From: Xylaria sp. FL1777 | Taxonomy: Eukaryota; Ascomycota; Sordariomycetes; Xylariales; Xylariaceae | Length of the DNA: 64,000 nucleotides | Direction of reading: 5' to 3' | Assembly (NCBI GenBank): GCA_022578965.1 | Contig: MU400670.1 | Location: forward strand, 1-64,000 | Shown: positions 1-12,571 of the stretch, piece by piece | Layout: each line of letters opens with the position of its first letter | Numbering within the stretch: position 1 is the first letter of the stretch | Made by a program: the position numbers and the translations under genes | The notes under the pieces: model-generated | What the model saw: only the letters and a program-made list of their open reading frames with translations | The model's database searches: none | What the model was told of the DNA's origin: nothing

Positions 1-935
1 GCTTTTAAAAAGTTTATTTAATTAATATTATAATAATAAATAAATAAAGCTACTTAATAAAAGTTTTTTTTTAATTTTATTATAACTTTTTTTAGCTATA
101 GTTTATATAGCATTAATGCTTAAATTAAGCAATTTTAAATACTTTTAACTTTATTAAAAATTATATAATTTATTTTTATTAGCTATAATATTACTAGAAT
201 TATTATTTTGTTTTTTGCTTTATAACTACTTAGCTAAATAGCATTACTTAATAAAAATACGTTTAAAAAAATAGTTTAAATATATTATTTTTGCTTAATT
301 TATAAATTACTAAGCTTAAAATATTTATAAAAGTTAAAAGTTAAATTTTTAAGCTTTTTATTATTTATTACGTTAATTAGCTGCTTTATATATAATATTT
401 AGTTATTTTTTTAATTAGCAAGCTTATTTATTAAATTATTAATTTTGTTTTTTAGCTTTTGTTTTTTTAATACTATATTTAGTTTTTATTATATTTTTAT
501 TAATATAACTTTAATTTTATTAAATTATAATTATAAATTAATTATAAGTTAATTAATATGCTTATAAATACTTTTAATAGTATTGTTAACTATTAGCTTA
601 ATTAAAGTATTACTTTTAAAGCTAAGCTTTATAGTTTTACTGCTATTTTTAATTATTTTATTAAGTTAATATTAAAGTATATAAAGTAAAAATAAAGTTA
701 AAAAATAAAATAAAAAGTAAATAAAGTATTAATATATTATATAAAGGTTTATTTAAAATATAATGCTATAAAGCTACTTAAATAGCTATTTATGCTTTTT
801 AAATATTAGCTTAAAACCTTATAATTATTATATAAAGTTAAATTTATACTTAAAAAAATAAATATTAAAAAAAAAATATTTCCTAAATATAGTACTAAAA
901 AACTATATATAAATATTACTAATTTAGGTAAAGCT
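1..935. repeat. A+T-rich block, probable RIP-degraded repeat
   Basis: Composition is roughly 85-90% A+T, against near-balanced DNA everywhere else in the window. The few remaining C residues are mostly followed by T (AGCT, GCTT, ACTT), CpA and CpG being scarce. That is the expected end product of repeat-induced point mutation, which converts CpA to TpA on both strands. No reading frame is usable and no transposase or reverse transcriptase motif survives. The change to normal composition is abrupt, within about 30 bp near 920-950. The original element cannot be identified, and the block continues past the left edge. Confidence 0.8.
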
Positions 936-3136
936 GGTTTATGCTTCTTAGGTTTCTGCATAGCAACTGTTGCACAGTGTATACTATGGCTTGTGCTGCC
1001 TAGAAGCCACATGCCGCACTTAGTCTGAGCCTACGATATATGCCTGGCCGTGTTTATAGAGTCAAGGTGATCCATACTATGAAAGCATAGGTAGGATTCA
1101 CGCAGTCTCATCTATTTCTAGCTAAACTAGTAGCGACTAGCATTTTCTGTGCGTTATGATACGATTGACGTCGGCTAGGTGCAGGGAAACACGCATGTTG
1201 CAGTAGAGAACTACCACAACGACAACTGCTTCCTTCTAGAAAGGTACGGATCTAAAGTTGTGACGGGTCCAGTATACGGCAGCGGCCTACATGGTGGCGC
1301 ATATGGAGATGGTGGTTACTGTTGCAGAGCCGAACACCGGCATTAACACAACATGCTACAAGGGACCACTTCAAAAATGTGGCCAAGGAACTGTACCGGA
1401 TAGTGTCGTAAATAACAACCTTATTTAAAGTAATGAAATATAGGCCTAAGAACATGCAAAGAATGATTAAAGCTCCTCCAGTGATTCAGAGTACTCATTA
1501 ACAGTTGATATTCCAACGATACCTAGGTGGTTGCTGGATAATCTACACCTAGAAGAAGTTGAAGCCTTCCCACCATGTGTTCGATGTTGCATCACAATAA
1601 ATCTAGAATTCGAACGACTGTACCGCCCCCGGCCCCTCACCCCGGTGTATGGGGGCGCTTTATCTCGTCAGCCGCTCCTCGTGGCTTGCATGCCGTGCCG
1701 GTTGCCGTCATGCTGCATCCCAACTCTCTGCGCTATGTACATAGACTAGGTAGGGCTTTGTACTCGTGCCTTTGAATTACACTTGGTAGCGCAAAGTTGG
1801 GGTACACTCTCTTATGCATGGTATTTCACTAGTTTAGTTTAGTTCAGTTTACTATATATTATATATTTCATCTGCCTACTGTATTATGACTTTAGCAACA
1901 CAACATATGATATGATGAAGTTATTTGTGGTGTGATGCGTACATGCATCCGCTGTCCGATCTTCTCGAGATTCGGCAGCCGGTAGTTCGAGCTGATTCGG
2001 ATCATCTACAACCCGTCAAACAATCCTCTCTGCACTTGAGCACTTGAGCACTTGAGCTGGCACGGTCGTGGGCACGTGCCGAGTTGCCTTTGATAATGCG
2101 CAGCACCGGGATTGAGCAACAAAGGAAAAGCTCGGCACCCACCGATCTCTACAGAAGCCATATCTGTTGTCCACATTATCATATCCTCGTGCCCACCGAA
2201 GCCTTATTCTATCAGAGCACGTTCCTCTTCTGTCGGGGCCAAATCCAGACTTGTGCCCATTGCAACTCTGACAACGTCGTGGAAAACGCTGACACGGGAG
2301 ATTTAAGCCTCACGCCGCAACGGTCGAATAACTCAGCGATCGGTTGTCAGCAATATTTAAAATTAATTAAATATTGTTCAAAGTATGGGCTAGAAGGGTT
2401 CGTACTAGGTATCGAAGTACGAGTCTCCCAAGTCTCTGAATACGTGTCTGCGCGTGGTCTGGTCGAAGGTCTGTATGGTACATCGCACACCCACGCGGCA
2501 ATGCCTAGCCTTCCGGCGGTCTAGATCGCAGATCTGCGCCGGTGTCCAGGTCTAAGATTATGCCAAGTGCATTCGTTACTGATACTGCTCTCAAACGACA
2601 TGCGCGGTGCTCTGAAGATGGCCTATGACACCCTTCGCGCGAATCTGTGAAGGCCTGGCTAATGCAGCCGCAGTGGCCCGTTCTAGAACATGCCCGTTTG
2701 AGAGTTGATCGACTCGAAATATCTTACATCTTCTGTACGACAGCTCTTACATGTTACAGCAAGATTATCTAGATATCCGTTTTCATACAGATAGTATCTA
2801 ATAGTCTTCAATACTGGTGACGAAATCACTTGGCTGATTGGCCTAGTCGTCCTGAAATGAGCTGTCGCAGCACAACAGTTCTCTGGCCATGAAAGAGTCT
2901 GGAGCATGCTCTTAGCCATACGCTGCTCAATCGCGTCCAAAGATGGACTTTAGAATTTGAAAATTGGTATACTACGTGTCGTACTTACTAATACTCATGC
3001 TTCTGTGGTTTAGAACAAGGCTATGCTAATACTACTGTAGTATTCAAGACTTCAGACTAATACTAATAGTAATTTTGCGACTCTGATGGAGTGGTTCACG
3101 TCAGATATGGCATGTTTTTCCCTTGAACTGACAATG
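936..3136. other. Gene-poor intergenic DNA beside the A+T-rich block
   Basis: No supportable gene was seen. Short open frames at 2096-2524 (+) and 2683-2940 (-) lack any recognised motif and splice into nothing convincing. A small tandem of GCACTTGA occurs three times around 2033-2057. Composition is normal, so this stretch is not itself heavily RIP-mutated. It could hold decayed gene remnants. Confidence 0.5.
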
Positions 3137-3144
3137 TATATAAG
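3137..3144 (+). promoter_or_regulatory. TATA box (TATATAAG) of the PAF-acetylhydrolase-like gene
   Basis: TATATAAG lies 6 bp upstream of an in-frame ATG at 3150 but 72 bp upstream of the ATG at 3216. A transcription start about 30 bp downstream of the box would fall after 3150, so this box argues for translation starting at 3216. Confidence 0.5.
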
Positions 3145-3215
3145 AACAAATGTCCCCCCCGATACTGCTGCTTTTTATCATTATCATTCCAATCCAATCT
3201 GTACAGAAACTCAAG

Positions 3216-4325
3216 ATGCGGCAAAACACCATCACTCTGTCTCTCCTCTACGCGGCTGCGGCCGTGACAGCAAAAATTCTCTATCCTAACACCACCGGGC
3301 CCTACCGGGTTGGATATACGGATCTTGAGCTTGTCGACTACTCGAGAAACGATATTTATTCGCCGATACCCTCACCTCGCGATCTCATGGCCACCCTCTT
3401 CTACCCAATCGAGGACAACCAGAGACATTGTTCCATTAACACACTTCTCACGCCACTGCTCGCAGCTTACCTCGATGCGTTGTTTTCGACTCCGTCAGGG
3501 ACTTTCAACCAGTTCGCCTTGCCATCATGCGCCAACGCTCCTTTAGCCCGCCCAGATCTACCCCTCGTGTTATTCAGCCACGGGTACAAGGGGTCGAGAC
3601 TGCTATATTCTGGTCTCCTCCAGGAATTCGCTAGTCAGGGCTTCAACGTGTTGGCCGTTGACCACCCCTATGATGCTACCGTAGTCGAATACCCCGACGG
3701 TCGCTTCGTGTACAACAACCTCAACGAAAGCGTACCTGGCGCCGTGGAACAGGACCTCCAGGTTAGAGTCGAGGATATGATTTTCGCTCTCAATTCCATG
3801 AACAACAGGTCCATTACGTCCAAGATCCCGGGCCTGTTCCCCAAGCGCCTGCAGACAAACCGCGTCGGCATCCTGGGCCATTCATTCGGAGGTAGCACGA
3901 CGTTACAGGCAACTGCCAATGATACCCGCTTCGTAGCCGGAACGAGTCTGGACGGGCCGTTCTGGGGCTCTGCCAATCAGACGGGCACCAATGCTCCGTT
4001 CATGTTGATGTCTGCCCTGCAGCCTTCGAGCGAGGACTGGATGACTGAATGGACCACGACTTGGCCGCTGCTACGGAGTTCCAAGGGATGGTTCGAAGTA
4101 GCCGGGACAGTTCATCTTTCGTTCGATGACTTCCCCATCCTGACCGACCTCCTGGGAGCGAACGCTAACGACTTTGTGGGCAATGTTACTGGGTCGAGGA
4201 TGGTTTCGATACAGTCAGCGTTCACCACGAGCTTCTTCAATCAATTCCTCAAGAACGAGACTGGCGGTGTGTTCGATGGCGAAGAAGATTCAGAATGGCC
4301 AGAGGTTACTTTGGTCATGGATTGA
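3216..4325 (+). CDS. Secreted PAF-acetylhydrolase-like alpha/beta hydrolase
   Basis: This is a single-exon gene of 369 residues. The start at 3216 gives a typical secretion signal (MRQNTITLSLLYAAAAVTA); an ATG at 3150 would add 22 residues but sits against the TATA box. The oxyanion-loop segment LVLFSHGYKGSR is followed by the nucleophile elbow GHSFGGS with Ser223. Asp in SLDGPFWG (near 247) and His300 (TVHLSF) are the likely remaining triad members. This is the layout of the platelet-activating-factor acetylhydrolase II family, whose fungal secreted members are mostly uncharacterised esterases. Several N-x-S/T sites fit an extracellular glycoprotein. The physiological substrate is unknown; acyl-ester hydrolysis is inferred from the family. 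No intron is needed and the frame is intact. Confidence 0.82.
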   Translation: MRQNTITLSLLYAAAAVTAKILYPNTTGPYRVGYTDLELVDYSRNDIYSPIPSPRDLMATLFYPIEDNQRHCSINTLLTPLLAAYLDALFSTPSGTFNQFALPSCANAPLARPDLPLVLFSHGYKGSRLLYSGLLQEFASQGFNVLAVDHPYDATVVEYPDGRFVYNNLNESVPGAVEQDLQVRVEDMIFALNSMNNRSITSKIPGLFPKRLQTNRVGILGHSFGGSTTLQATANDTRFVAGTSLDGPFWGSANQTGTNAPFMLMSALQPSSEDWMTEWTTTWPLLRSSKGWFEVAGTVHLSFDDFPILTDLLGANANDFVGNVTGSRMVSIQSAFTTSFFNQFLKNETGGVFDGEEDSEWPEVTLVMD

Positions 4326-5629
4326 GCTTGAGAATATATATAACGAAGAATACGTAATAGTTTAGGACCTAATTTGGGAAACTCGGGACGGGTCCGATGC
4401 TTCGCAGCAGTTCTTTACGACCGAGTTCCCTTTATACACTCTCTTAGGAGGCATTAGTCGCAGGTACAAAAGGGTTGGTTTATCTGGAGTCCTTGGATTA
4501 AGGCGATATCTCATACATGTGTTTGGCTAAGGAGGTTTAAGGGAGATAAGGGGGTGGTAAGGCATACCAAAATTTGTCTGGAGTTTCTCGCAGGGATATA
4601 TAGGGAATAGGTGTCAAATCTACAATTGGTATTGTATGTATTTCTTAGGTGTGATTAGGACAAAAGACTCCGGCTTCCTATTGTTTAGCGCGACTAATAG
4701 ATATTTGGTTTCTAACTCGGGTTACTCGAAGTTACTCGAAGTTACTGGTGACTAAGCGAGTCAGCGTGAAGCTTCAGGGAGACGAAGCGGATATATATGC
4801 TTACAGCTGAAATAAATAATCTCATTTTGTGTTGGAGTTTTATGAAGGTTTTTCTATGTACTTCCAAATATTCCTGGTTTTGTTAATTCGTTAACTAGTC
4901 TTGCTGCATAACATGCTGTAGTGCTTTAACTAGCCGAAGAGCTGGATTCTAAACTTGTTATTTAGGGGGTCAATCAAAGTCGAAGGTGTACAAACATATA
5001 CAATATTTTTTAATAATAGAATATCTCGAGCGACCTCTATATCTTGAAATTACTTAGAAGATGTGTGTTTGTCGAATATTGAGCCCATAGCCCCCGTAAT
5101 TACTCCACGATCATGTAGAGAACCATACAGGTAAGAAGGCTTAGCGCTCGGCCCACGATCGAACAGGTCGTCATAATTAGGAGCTCTAGACAGCAATGCC
5201 TCCATGCTGCCGATATGGTATTCGGCGTGTTGTATGGTAGTGTGGCCGAAACCATGAAGGACTTCTCGATTTGCATAGTGGGAAGCACATTCGTAGCGGG
5301 GACTGTGTCTCCAACCAAAGCTTGGAGGAGACCGAAGGCTCGGCAATGCATTCTCACGAGTTCCCGCATCGGGATATTGTTCCCCACGAACTCTAGAAAA
5401 GCATTTTATAGGACGGAAAATTGATGGTGGTATGTTGGCTTAGCGTGCTAGGTGCATGCCTATATAGGCTGTGCATGATCAATGGATCCATGGAAATATA
5501 AGTAGTCAGGTAGTTAAATAGATGTATACACACCAACAGCTAGAAAAACACAGAGAGTAATGACAACAACGTTCATCAACGACCGTGGTATCACTTACAC
5601 ATAGGCAGTTACATATTCGCCAGTCTAAA
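4326..5629. other. Intergenic, possible decayed reading frames
   Basis: No confident gene was found. GTTACTCGAA is repeated in tandem at 4721-4740, with a partial third copy. At 5050-5387 two overlapping minus-strand frames have fairly protein-like composition but no recognised domain and no clear splice sites; they may be a gene remnant. TATATAGG (5461) and AAATATAAG (5494) precede the acetylesterase start and are plausible core promoter elements. Confidence 0.4.
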
Positions 5630-6434
5630 ATGAAATCCCACCTCCTCTCAGCGACCCTGTTCATAACAGCTGTAGTGGCAGCCAAGCCCCCAGCTTTCTT
5701 CCTCGCAGGCGATAGCACAACAGCAGTCCAAAGCACAAGCGGTGGCGGCTGGGGCAACGGGTTTCTCTCGTTTCTGGAAAGTCCCGCATTCGGCGTGAAT
5801 AAAGGTCATAATGGGGCGACGACGAAGAGTTTCGTTGACGGCGGCGACTGGGCCGTCGTCACGGGGCTCGTTACCGACAATGTGGCTGAATACGATACTT
5901 ATGTCACAATTCAGTTTGGTCATAACGACCAGAAGACTACCTCCGGCGTGACGCTAGCGCAGTATCAGAATAACTTGGCCAATTTGGCAAATGATATTTG
6001 GAACTTAGGGGGAACACCGGTGAGTGTATCTTCATTGGGCGAGAGAATACAGAGGAATGGGTGCTGCGAATGACTAACATCATCCCAAGCTTCTAGTAAC
6101 CCCCCTAACCAGACGCAATTTCGAATCGAACAATACTGCCACAGACTCCTTGCATAATGAGCGTCTAGCAACAATCGCCGCCGCAGAAGCTACAAACACG
6201 ACATACTTGGATCTAAACCAGGCCAGTTTGGCCTACGTCGACGAGATCGGCGAGAGCGCCGCGCATGCGTACAATCTCAGTCCAGACGATAACACACATT
6301 TGAACGATTGGGGAAGTATTGTCTTTGGTCGCTTGTTGGCTGATTTGTTGCTTGAGAAGAAGCCGGAGTTGACGGAGTGGATTCGGGCTAATGAGACGCT
6401 GAGTGAGTTGATTAAGAGTGGACTACCTGCTTGA
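5630..6434 (+). CDS. Rhamnogalacturonan acetylesterase (SGNH hydrolase, CE12-like)
   Basis: Two exons, 5630-6019 and 6090-6434, are joined across a 70-bp GT-AG intron with a TGACTAAC branch site, giving 244 residues. A signal peptide occupies about residues 1-18. The SGNH/GDSL blocks are in order: FLAGDST with nucleophile Ser29 (block I), GHNGA with Asn61, FGHND with Asn99 (block III), and a C-terminal DNTH with Asp197 and His200 (block V). Length and block spacing match rhamnogalacturonan acetylesterases, which remove acetyl groups from the pectin backbone so that rhamnogalacturonases can act. The enzyme should be extracellular and part of plant cell-wall degradation. Together with the upstream secreted esterase it suggests a plant-associated or saprotrophic lifestyle. 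Confidence 0.9.
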
Positions 6435-7162
6435 TCTTGATCATAGTATATAGACAGAAAATTAAGACCTTGAATATTGTGTAGAGACGTTGGTAGCGAA
6501 TAACCGTTCAACATTGAATGTAATGCAAGGACGTGGTGAGGAGCACGAAGTTAGCCTCGACTTGAGTAACTAGTATGTCACCAAATTGCGTAACACTGGG
6601 TCTATTCAGACTGAGCAATAATAATGCAGCATCATATAAATACATCAGCACCCAATAACGTAAACTTCTCTCGTGGACAGGGAATAAACAGAACAGGACC
6701 AAGTCTCTGAACGCCGTGGAATCCCCAGTCCGTGATCGCACTCGTATTTTTAAACCAATTCCCGTAGGATACAATGCCCATGAGAAAAAAAAAAAAGACA
6801 AGAAATGAGAGATAGAAAAAAAAAGCTTCGCAGGAGACTCTTTTCAAAGGCGCCCATCAAAGGCGCCCAACCAAGGAAACCCTTATCTGTCCTATGTGTC
6901 TTAGTCATAGGTATAACTTATTCTTCAGGGAAAGGTTATAAAATTCAAGTCGTCGCTCAATAGTGAACTGAGACCGACCACTAGAACACTCGAATCTGCT
7001 CCGTCGATATGTTGAAGAGGGCAGTGATAATAGAAATACCGGCTCTATCCGACCCTCACAGCCCAGTCTTCTTGTTTCCCGGGGTTCTGTTCATGTTTTA
7101 TTTTCTCTTGTTTTTCCTTAAGAACGCCTTAGCCAGTCTTAATTCGTCGCATCCCATACTCT
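6435..7162. other. Intergenic between convergent genes
   Basis: No gene is seen between two convergent transcription units. A poly-A run occurs near 6785-6795 and 6816-6825, and GGCGCCCA is duplicated around 6850-6869. Short frames here have no recognisable features. The stretch probably holds the two 3' UTRs. Confidence 0.5.
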
Positions 7163-9175
7163 TTAACCCGACTTTGCATCGTCTAGTGGTCCGTGAGAGA
7201 CGCCGAGCAAATCTTCCCGTTGTTCTCTCTTCTTCCTACCCAGGCGCTCACACCATTCTTCAGCGCTCACGAGGGTACCGTTCAATACCCCAGAAACTTG
7301 TGACATCATATCAAGGCCCTCTTTGGCAAGGAGTATGACCAGTCGGACACTTTCCCGTGTCTCTGTCTCTTCTCGTTGCTCTTGTTCTGGACGCCCCTCT
7401 TCTATACTAACCTCTGCCCGGTTACTGGCTTCACGATTACTCGCTATGCTGGCAAGGTGGAACCGTTGTGGTAAACTAGTCAAATGCCGTCGAACAAGTT
7501 CTCGAGCATTGTCAGGAAGGGCACCGCCTGCGTAGCGACTCACTGTATCGATGACGTCCTGGAGGGTCTTTAGAACATCCGAGCGCAATACACCAATCTT
7601 AGCTACCAGCTGACTTCGAGTTTCCTGTTCTGGGCTTGAGATACTATCATTGCTGCCAGATTCCTGGCCCCTTTGCTCATACTTCTCCATTGTGATCGTG
7701 AGCGAGTTGACAACGTTACCAAGATGGTCATTGGCCCATCGAATCCAACCGAGGCAATATTTCAAACTTCGTAGACTCTCCTCGCTCATTGCTATACTTA
7801 AACCCGACGTTGACATCATCAGGCGTGACTGCCACGCTGGCCCATTCGGGCGGCCGTCGGTACTTGAAAATTGTTCCGTATACGGAGGTGATCGAAATTC
7901 GTCATATGCAGGCAAGGTGTCCATGGATAGCCGTCGATCATCTTGGTTGTCCAACGATGCTCTAGGCGTCTGAGCACCAGAACCAGAGTCCGGCGTGGCG
8001 TCTCTATAACTGCCATCTCCAGTTCCAACCCTCCTACGTTTATTGGAACCTTGCTCTTCAAGGTCGCTGTCAGGGGGTTGAGTGCGACGTAAAAACCACC
8101 GCACACCATTTTCGACACCTGTTACGCGTCCAACAGATCCAACAGTATTGGCGATGGGGATGACGTACCCCTCCACATATTCAATACTCGTCTTAATCCG
8201 CGGGTAGTAGTTTTTTGAGCTAGTATAGGCAGATGTAGCACTATCAATTGTCGTGGCAAGGAACGGATGCGAAGTAGTGAGTAGCGATAGTAATGGTTCG
8301 GGTTGTTGTCCCACAGTCAATGATTGTGGTGACCTGGGAGGTGTTGCTCTGTGTATCGGAGAAGAAACGAAGTCTGTATGATAGCCATTTGTCAATAATG
8401 TTTGTCTGGATTGAGTTTCGCATACCTGGATAGACAAAATGAAATGGGATGAACCATGAGGCAAAATTATAAAGCACTAACCTGCTCTAAGATCTCCTAG
8501 AGCCTCCGCGGCCATGCGCACATCGGGATCGTCGAGACTAACGCTGCTGGCGCGACCATCATGAAAGCGATCTGGTGACGCAGTACTTACACTACTACTG
8601 CTACTTATATCCACATCCATTCGGAGAGGCGGCTCAGGGTTCTGGACATGGCTCGGAGTGTAATAAGCCGTCAATGGATTGAGACTTGGCCAATGGGTCA
8701 ATGGAGGGGGAGCGGACGGTGGGTATGCTGATTCCGGTGGTCGTTGTGACGAAGACGCGAATTGCTGCACAGATGGCGAAGATGAAGAAGAGGTGGACGA
8801 TGTTATGGATGAGAGTGACGGCAAAGTATGATTATTATGACTGCTGCTATTTTTATTGGCACCGTGATTTCCGATCTCGTTGTTGTCATCCACTATGGGC
8901 TTGATAGGAGCAAGCTCGGCCTTGTGGGGGTCGGAGAAAGGTAAAGAGATATCGCGAGGTTGGCTATACGAAGGAGGAGGATATAACGGAAGTTTAAAAT
9001 GCCGATCGTGCCGGTCAGAATTTCTTATCGAGTCGTCGTCGGACGGCAGCGGATGTTTCCGCGACTCGATGGGGTGACGAGGCGCATCATGCTTCCGGTC
9101 GTGGGGTGGTGGCCGTGGAAGCGGCGACATGTGATTGTTCATGTTGTTCATCGGCTGCTCCATGGTTGGGATCAT
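7163..9175 (-). CDS. opi1: Opi1/CCG-8-family transcriptional regulator
   Basis: The model has two minus-strand exons, 9175-8482 and 8373-7163, joined by a 108-bp intron (donor GTTAGT, acceptor ATACAG), giving 634 residues. The junction recreates the family block EALGDLRAD-FVSSP; other acceptors break the frame. The N-terminal 200 residues are low-complexity (Pro/Ser/Asn/His-rich). After the junction come the Opi1-type helical blocks (YYPRIKTSIEYVEGYVIPIA, then SLKYCLGWIRWANDHLG) and a basic NKRRRV patch suited to nuclear import. In yeast Opi1 represses inositol/phospholipid genes in response to phosphatidic acid; the Neurospora relative is clock-controlled gene 8. Membrane-lipid-responsive repression is inferred from the family. 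The intron acceptor is the least certain part of the model. Confidence 0.82.
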
Positions 9176-12100
9176 AGAACCTTGATGAAACCACAGATGT
9201 CTCTGCTACCCACGTGCTAGGCACTGAAGACGGGTGGTTTCGTCGCAGACTCTGCTATTGGGCGATCATTTGCGTAGGTTGTGTCTTAATGGGTCTGATG
9301 TATAAAAGAATGTCGAGGGGTAAAGGTAAAATGAAAGTCAAAACCAAGCTTAAAATAGTGGGATGAGCGATCGCAGACTTGGGCGGCCGAAGGTCAATGA
9401 TTGACACAACACATATGATAAAAAGTAGACGATAGAGTGAGCGAGTTGTGCCTGTGCTTGTTCTATTTTGCGGATAGATAGGCAGACAGACAGACAGAAC
9501 AACAGACTAGTCTCCGAAAATACCAAACGGCGTCTGCACGATGATGGGCTTAGTATACGCGGATGGGTCTTAAGCGGCTCCTCCGATCCTCCGACTCCTC
9601 TCTCTGGGCCGACTAGCAGGTCTTTGTGGCACCGATAACTCGGTCTGGTCTGGATGGTATCATGTGAATGCCGAGTAACGGGTCAAGGGTCTACGCAGTA
9701 TCTAACTGATGATTGTGCCAACCAGGGTTGTAGACGCTTATTGGTGTAGGTTACCGAGTAACGGTGATAAAGACCAATTGACAACGGTGATACTGCACGA
9801 GCAGAATGTTGAGAGCACGAATGGTCGTTCTAGACGAGCCGCACGGACAACCGCTTTGAGATGTGAGTCGTGGGGGAGGCAATGAGAAGAGAATCAGTGA
9901 ACAGTAAACGTAAATGCATGTAAGTAAGACGGAATAAAGAAGATGAGAGGGAATCGATGGGGGTTCATGAGAGTGGATTGGCGGGATAGATGCTGCAGCG
10001 AGAGAGGTATGGAGAGGGCAAAGCGAGCGACCTGACCAGACCTGAACTGAACTGGTCCAGCCCAGGATTTGTCTGAGACAACGGCACGAGTTCAGCCTGC
10101 ATATGAAAGTGGGAGTATAGACCTGACCTGACTGCGAGTGACATGTGCTCGTACCTGCTACTATATTATACCCCAATGACACCCCATTGACTTACAGTAG
10201 CGTAGGTACCACACCTACCTTTACCGCTCGGAGATACCAATAGTGGATGTTACTCAGTAAACATAATGCGCTAGACAGGACACCATTTGGACTGTGCGTT
10301 ACTAGGTATCTATAGAGGTATATTATACTGCGTACAGTACTACCTAGGTACATTGGTAGCTATAACAATACCTACTGTGGATAAGCCATCATGCTGCAGG
10401 GTCCCGTCGTCTTAACGGGGGCAATTCCGACTCTGTGTGTAGAGTGGACTTAGAGTGGGCCTCCTGAAGGAGCTCGGTTCGGCATCTAAGTGGCTCATCA
10501 TCTCATCGCTCGCATCATCAAGTACCTGACAGTTCTATATGGATTTTTGCTTGTGAAAATGGCCTTCTGTCTGCCTACTTCCTACTTACTGTAGACAGTG
10601 TCGGTAATCACAAGACATTAAACCCACTTCTCTATTTTTGTTTTCCTCGGCCATCCCACCACCCTCCACTACAATATACTGTACATACAAACACGACTAT
10701 AATCCAATAGCTTTCTTTTAAGCGATGCATATAGGTAGTATTAAGTATTATGATTTACTGACAAATTGTAGCTGGCCCTTACAATCAAACATCAACAACA
10801 ACGAGATCGGCGGTGTGCTGTAACCGGGCACCACCGGGACATTAATTACTGTGGCCGTATCCTTTGCCCGGATGCTAATAATGATAATGTTAATAAATGA
10901 TGGAAAATTGGCAGAAGCCGGCAACAACATCGTGTTAAGACTCCTGTCCCCTTCAGGTCCCCGGAAAGGTACGTGAAAGGGTATGTACCTACCTATCGCA
11001 CCACGACGGACTTGTATGGGCCACATGATCACATGCAAGTTTGAACTCAGATGGTATCCTAGTGTAAAAAGCGGATCAACTTCTACCCAATAGGGGCCAA
11101 GACTTGAACCCCAGTAAAAACAGCACTATGCCTAGGTACCGATTTGCAGTATCTACCTACCTATGTAGGTAGTAAGGATATATGCTGATAGATATCCTGC
11201 CTCTGTTCTCACGTGTACAGCCTGTGAACTGTTAATGTACCTGTATAATCTAACTCGATCATGACCCATGCATTCATTAGTGGCAGTTGATTCTCTTTAA
11301 GTGTAGATTTCCCCAGAGCACGTATCAAGAGCTAGCTTCTTTTACCCAAGCAAGATAACTCTTCGTAATCGAGGACGCTTTCACCTCTCCCCGGGCCGTT
11401 TCAGTCCAGACAGGCTAGTATATGCGTGTGCATGTGTTGATACTAGGTCAGCTGTGTTTGAAAGGCGCACTTCGATAATGGAATTATTATCCCATGTTAT
11501 CTGTCCTACACATGAGTATCTCGCAGGTGGAAATCCTATGAAGCCATTTGGAGTTTCTTCGCATCATAAGTTTACTAGACAATTTCGAAAATTAAACCGT
11601 GCTCGACACGCCTAGAATTTTCTTCGGTTAGGTCCGCTCGCACCCCAAAAGAAAGCTATCAAAGTCATGTGTCCGTCAGATAGTAGCCTTGCTTACTAAT
11701 CATCGATATCTATGTGACCAGACTGATCATCAGTTGGCAGGAGTCTAGATCTATTGCGAGGTTAAAGTCTCGGCTAACAATACCCGAGATATATCTGACC
11801 AATATTTCGGATGCATTCCGCGGTAGCAGCTACTAGCGGCAGAAACCAGACAGGGCAGAAAAGTATGATAATTAAAACGAATGAATGGAGGCGTGATGTG
11901 CGGTCCCTCTGACGCCGCCCAAGCAACAACTTGTCACCAAGACGGCAACAAAATACACGGGCAGCTCTTATGGTACCATATCCAGATTGAATCCTTCTCC
12001 GCGTCTCGAAATCGCAAGCAACACTAACAACGACACGATCGGAAGACCAGCAGAATGCCAGATCCAGTTGTGTGTTTCCGTAAAGAATAATGAGCTGCAC

Positions 12101-12571
12101 TGTCTAATGGACGCGTTGAAGAGAGAAAGAAGAGAAGGGAGAAGTTGCTGCAAATTTAATTCGAGGATATGGTGAGGATGTAGTGGGTTACCCAAAGTGG
12201 CCCATGCACTTTAATCATGTGACTCCACCAGAGCTGATTTGTGGCTGGATAGCTACATAGGTACCGAGCTTTTATGGCTTGCACCAAGTTGAGCCTCTGT
12301 GGCTTGGCAATTCCTCAGCTTCAAGACAAGCATTCAATTAATCAATCATTCAAGGGACGTGGGGTCTAGCTTTTGCAGGCATCCAACAAATATACTGCAG
12401 CTCGAGAAGGCGACAACAGCTTATGTAAAGACATCTTATCGTGCACCATACTCCGTAACAACATTAGTCGCATGAATCCGTAGATATCGAAGTTACGCTC
12501 CGGGCTACACGCCAATTGGCATCCGCCTGCCTCTCCCTATTCCCCTATATTCTACGCCGCCAACGGACACG
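9176..12571. other. Long divergent intergenic region (opi1 / AP-1 mu)
   Basis: This 3.4-kb stretch lies between divergently transcribed genes and contains no supportable coding region. Short GATA/GACA-type repeats occur at 9472-9498 (AGACAGACAGAC), and CTAC/GTAG-rich palindromic words recur, including TACCTAGGTA at 10341-10350 and CCTAGGTACC at 11131-11140. It probably carries both promoters and a long 5' leader for the regulator gene, as is common for fungal regulatory genes. Confidence 0.5.

Noticed and set aside
9751..10182. 143-codon minus-strand frame upstream of the Opi1-family gene
   Set aside because: No similarity pattern; it lies where a promoter or leader is expected and contains simple repeats.
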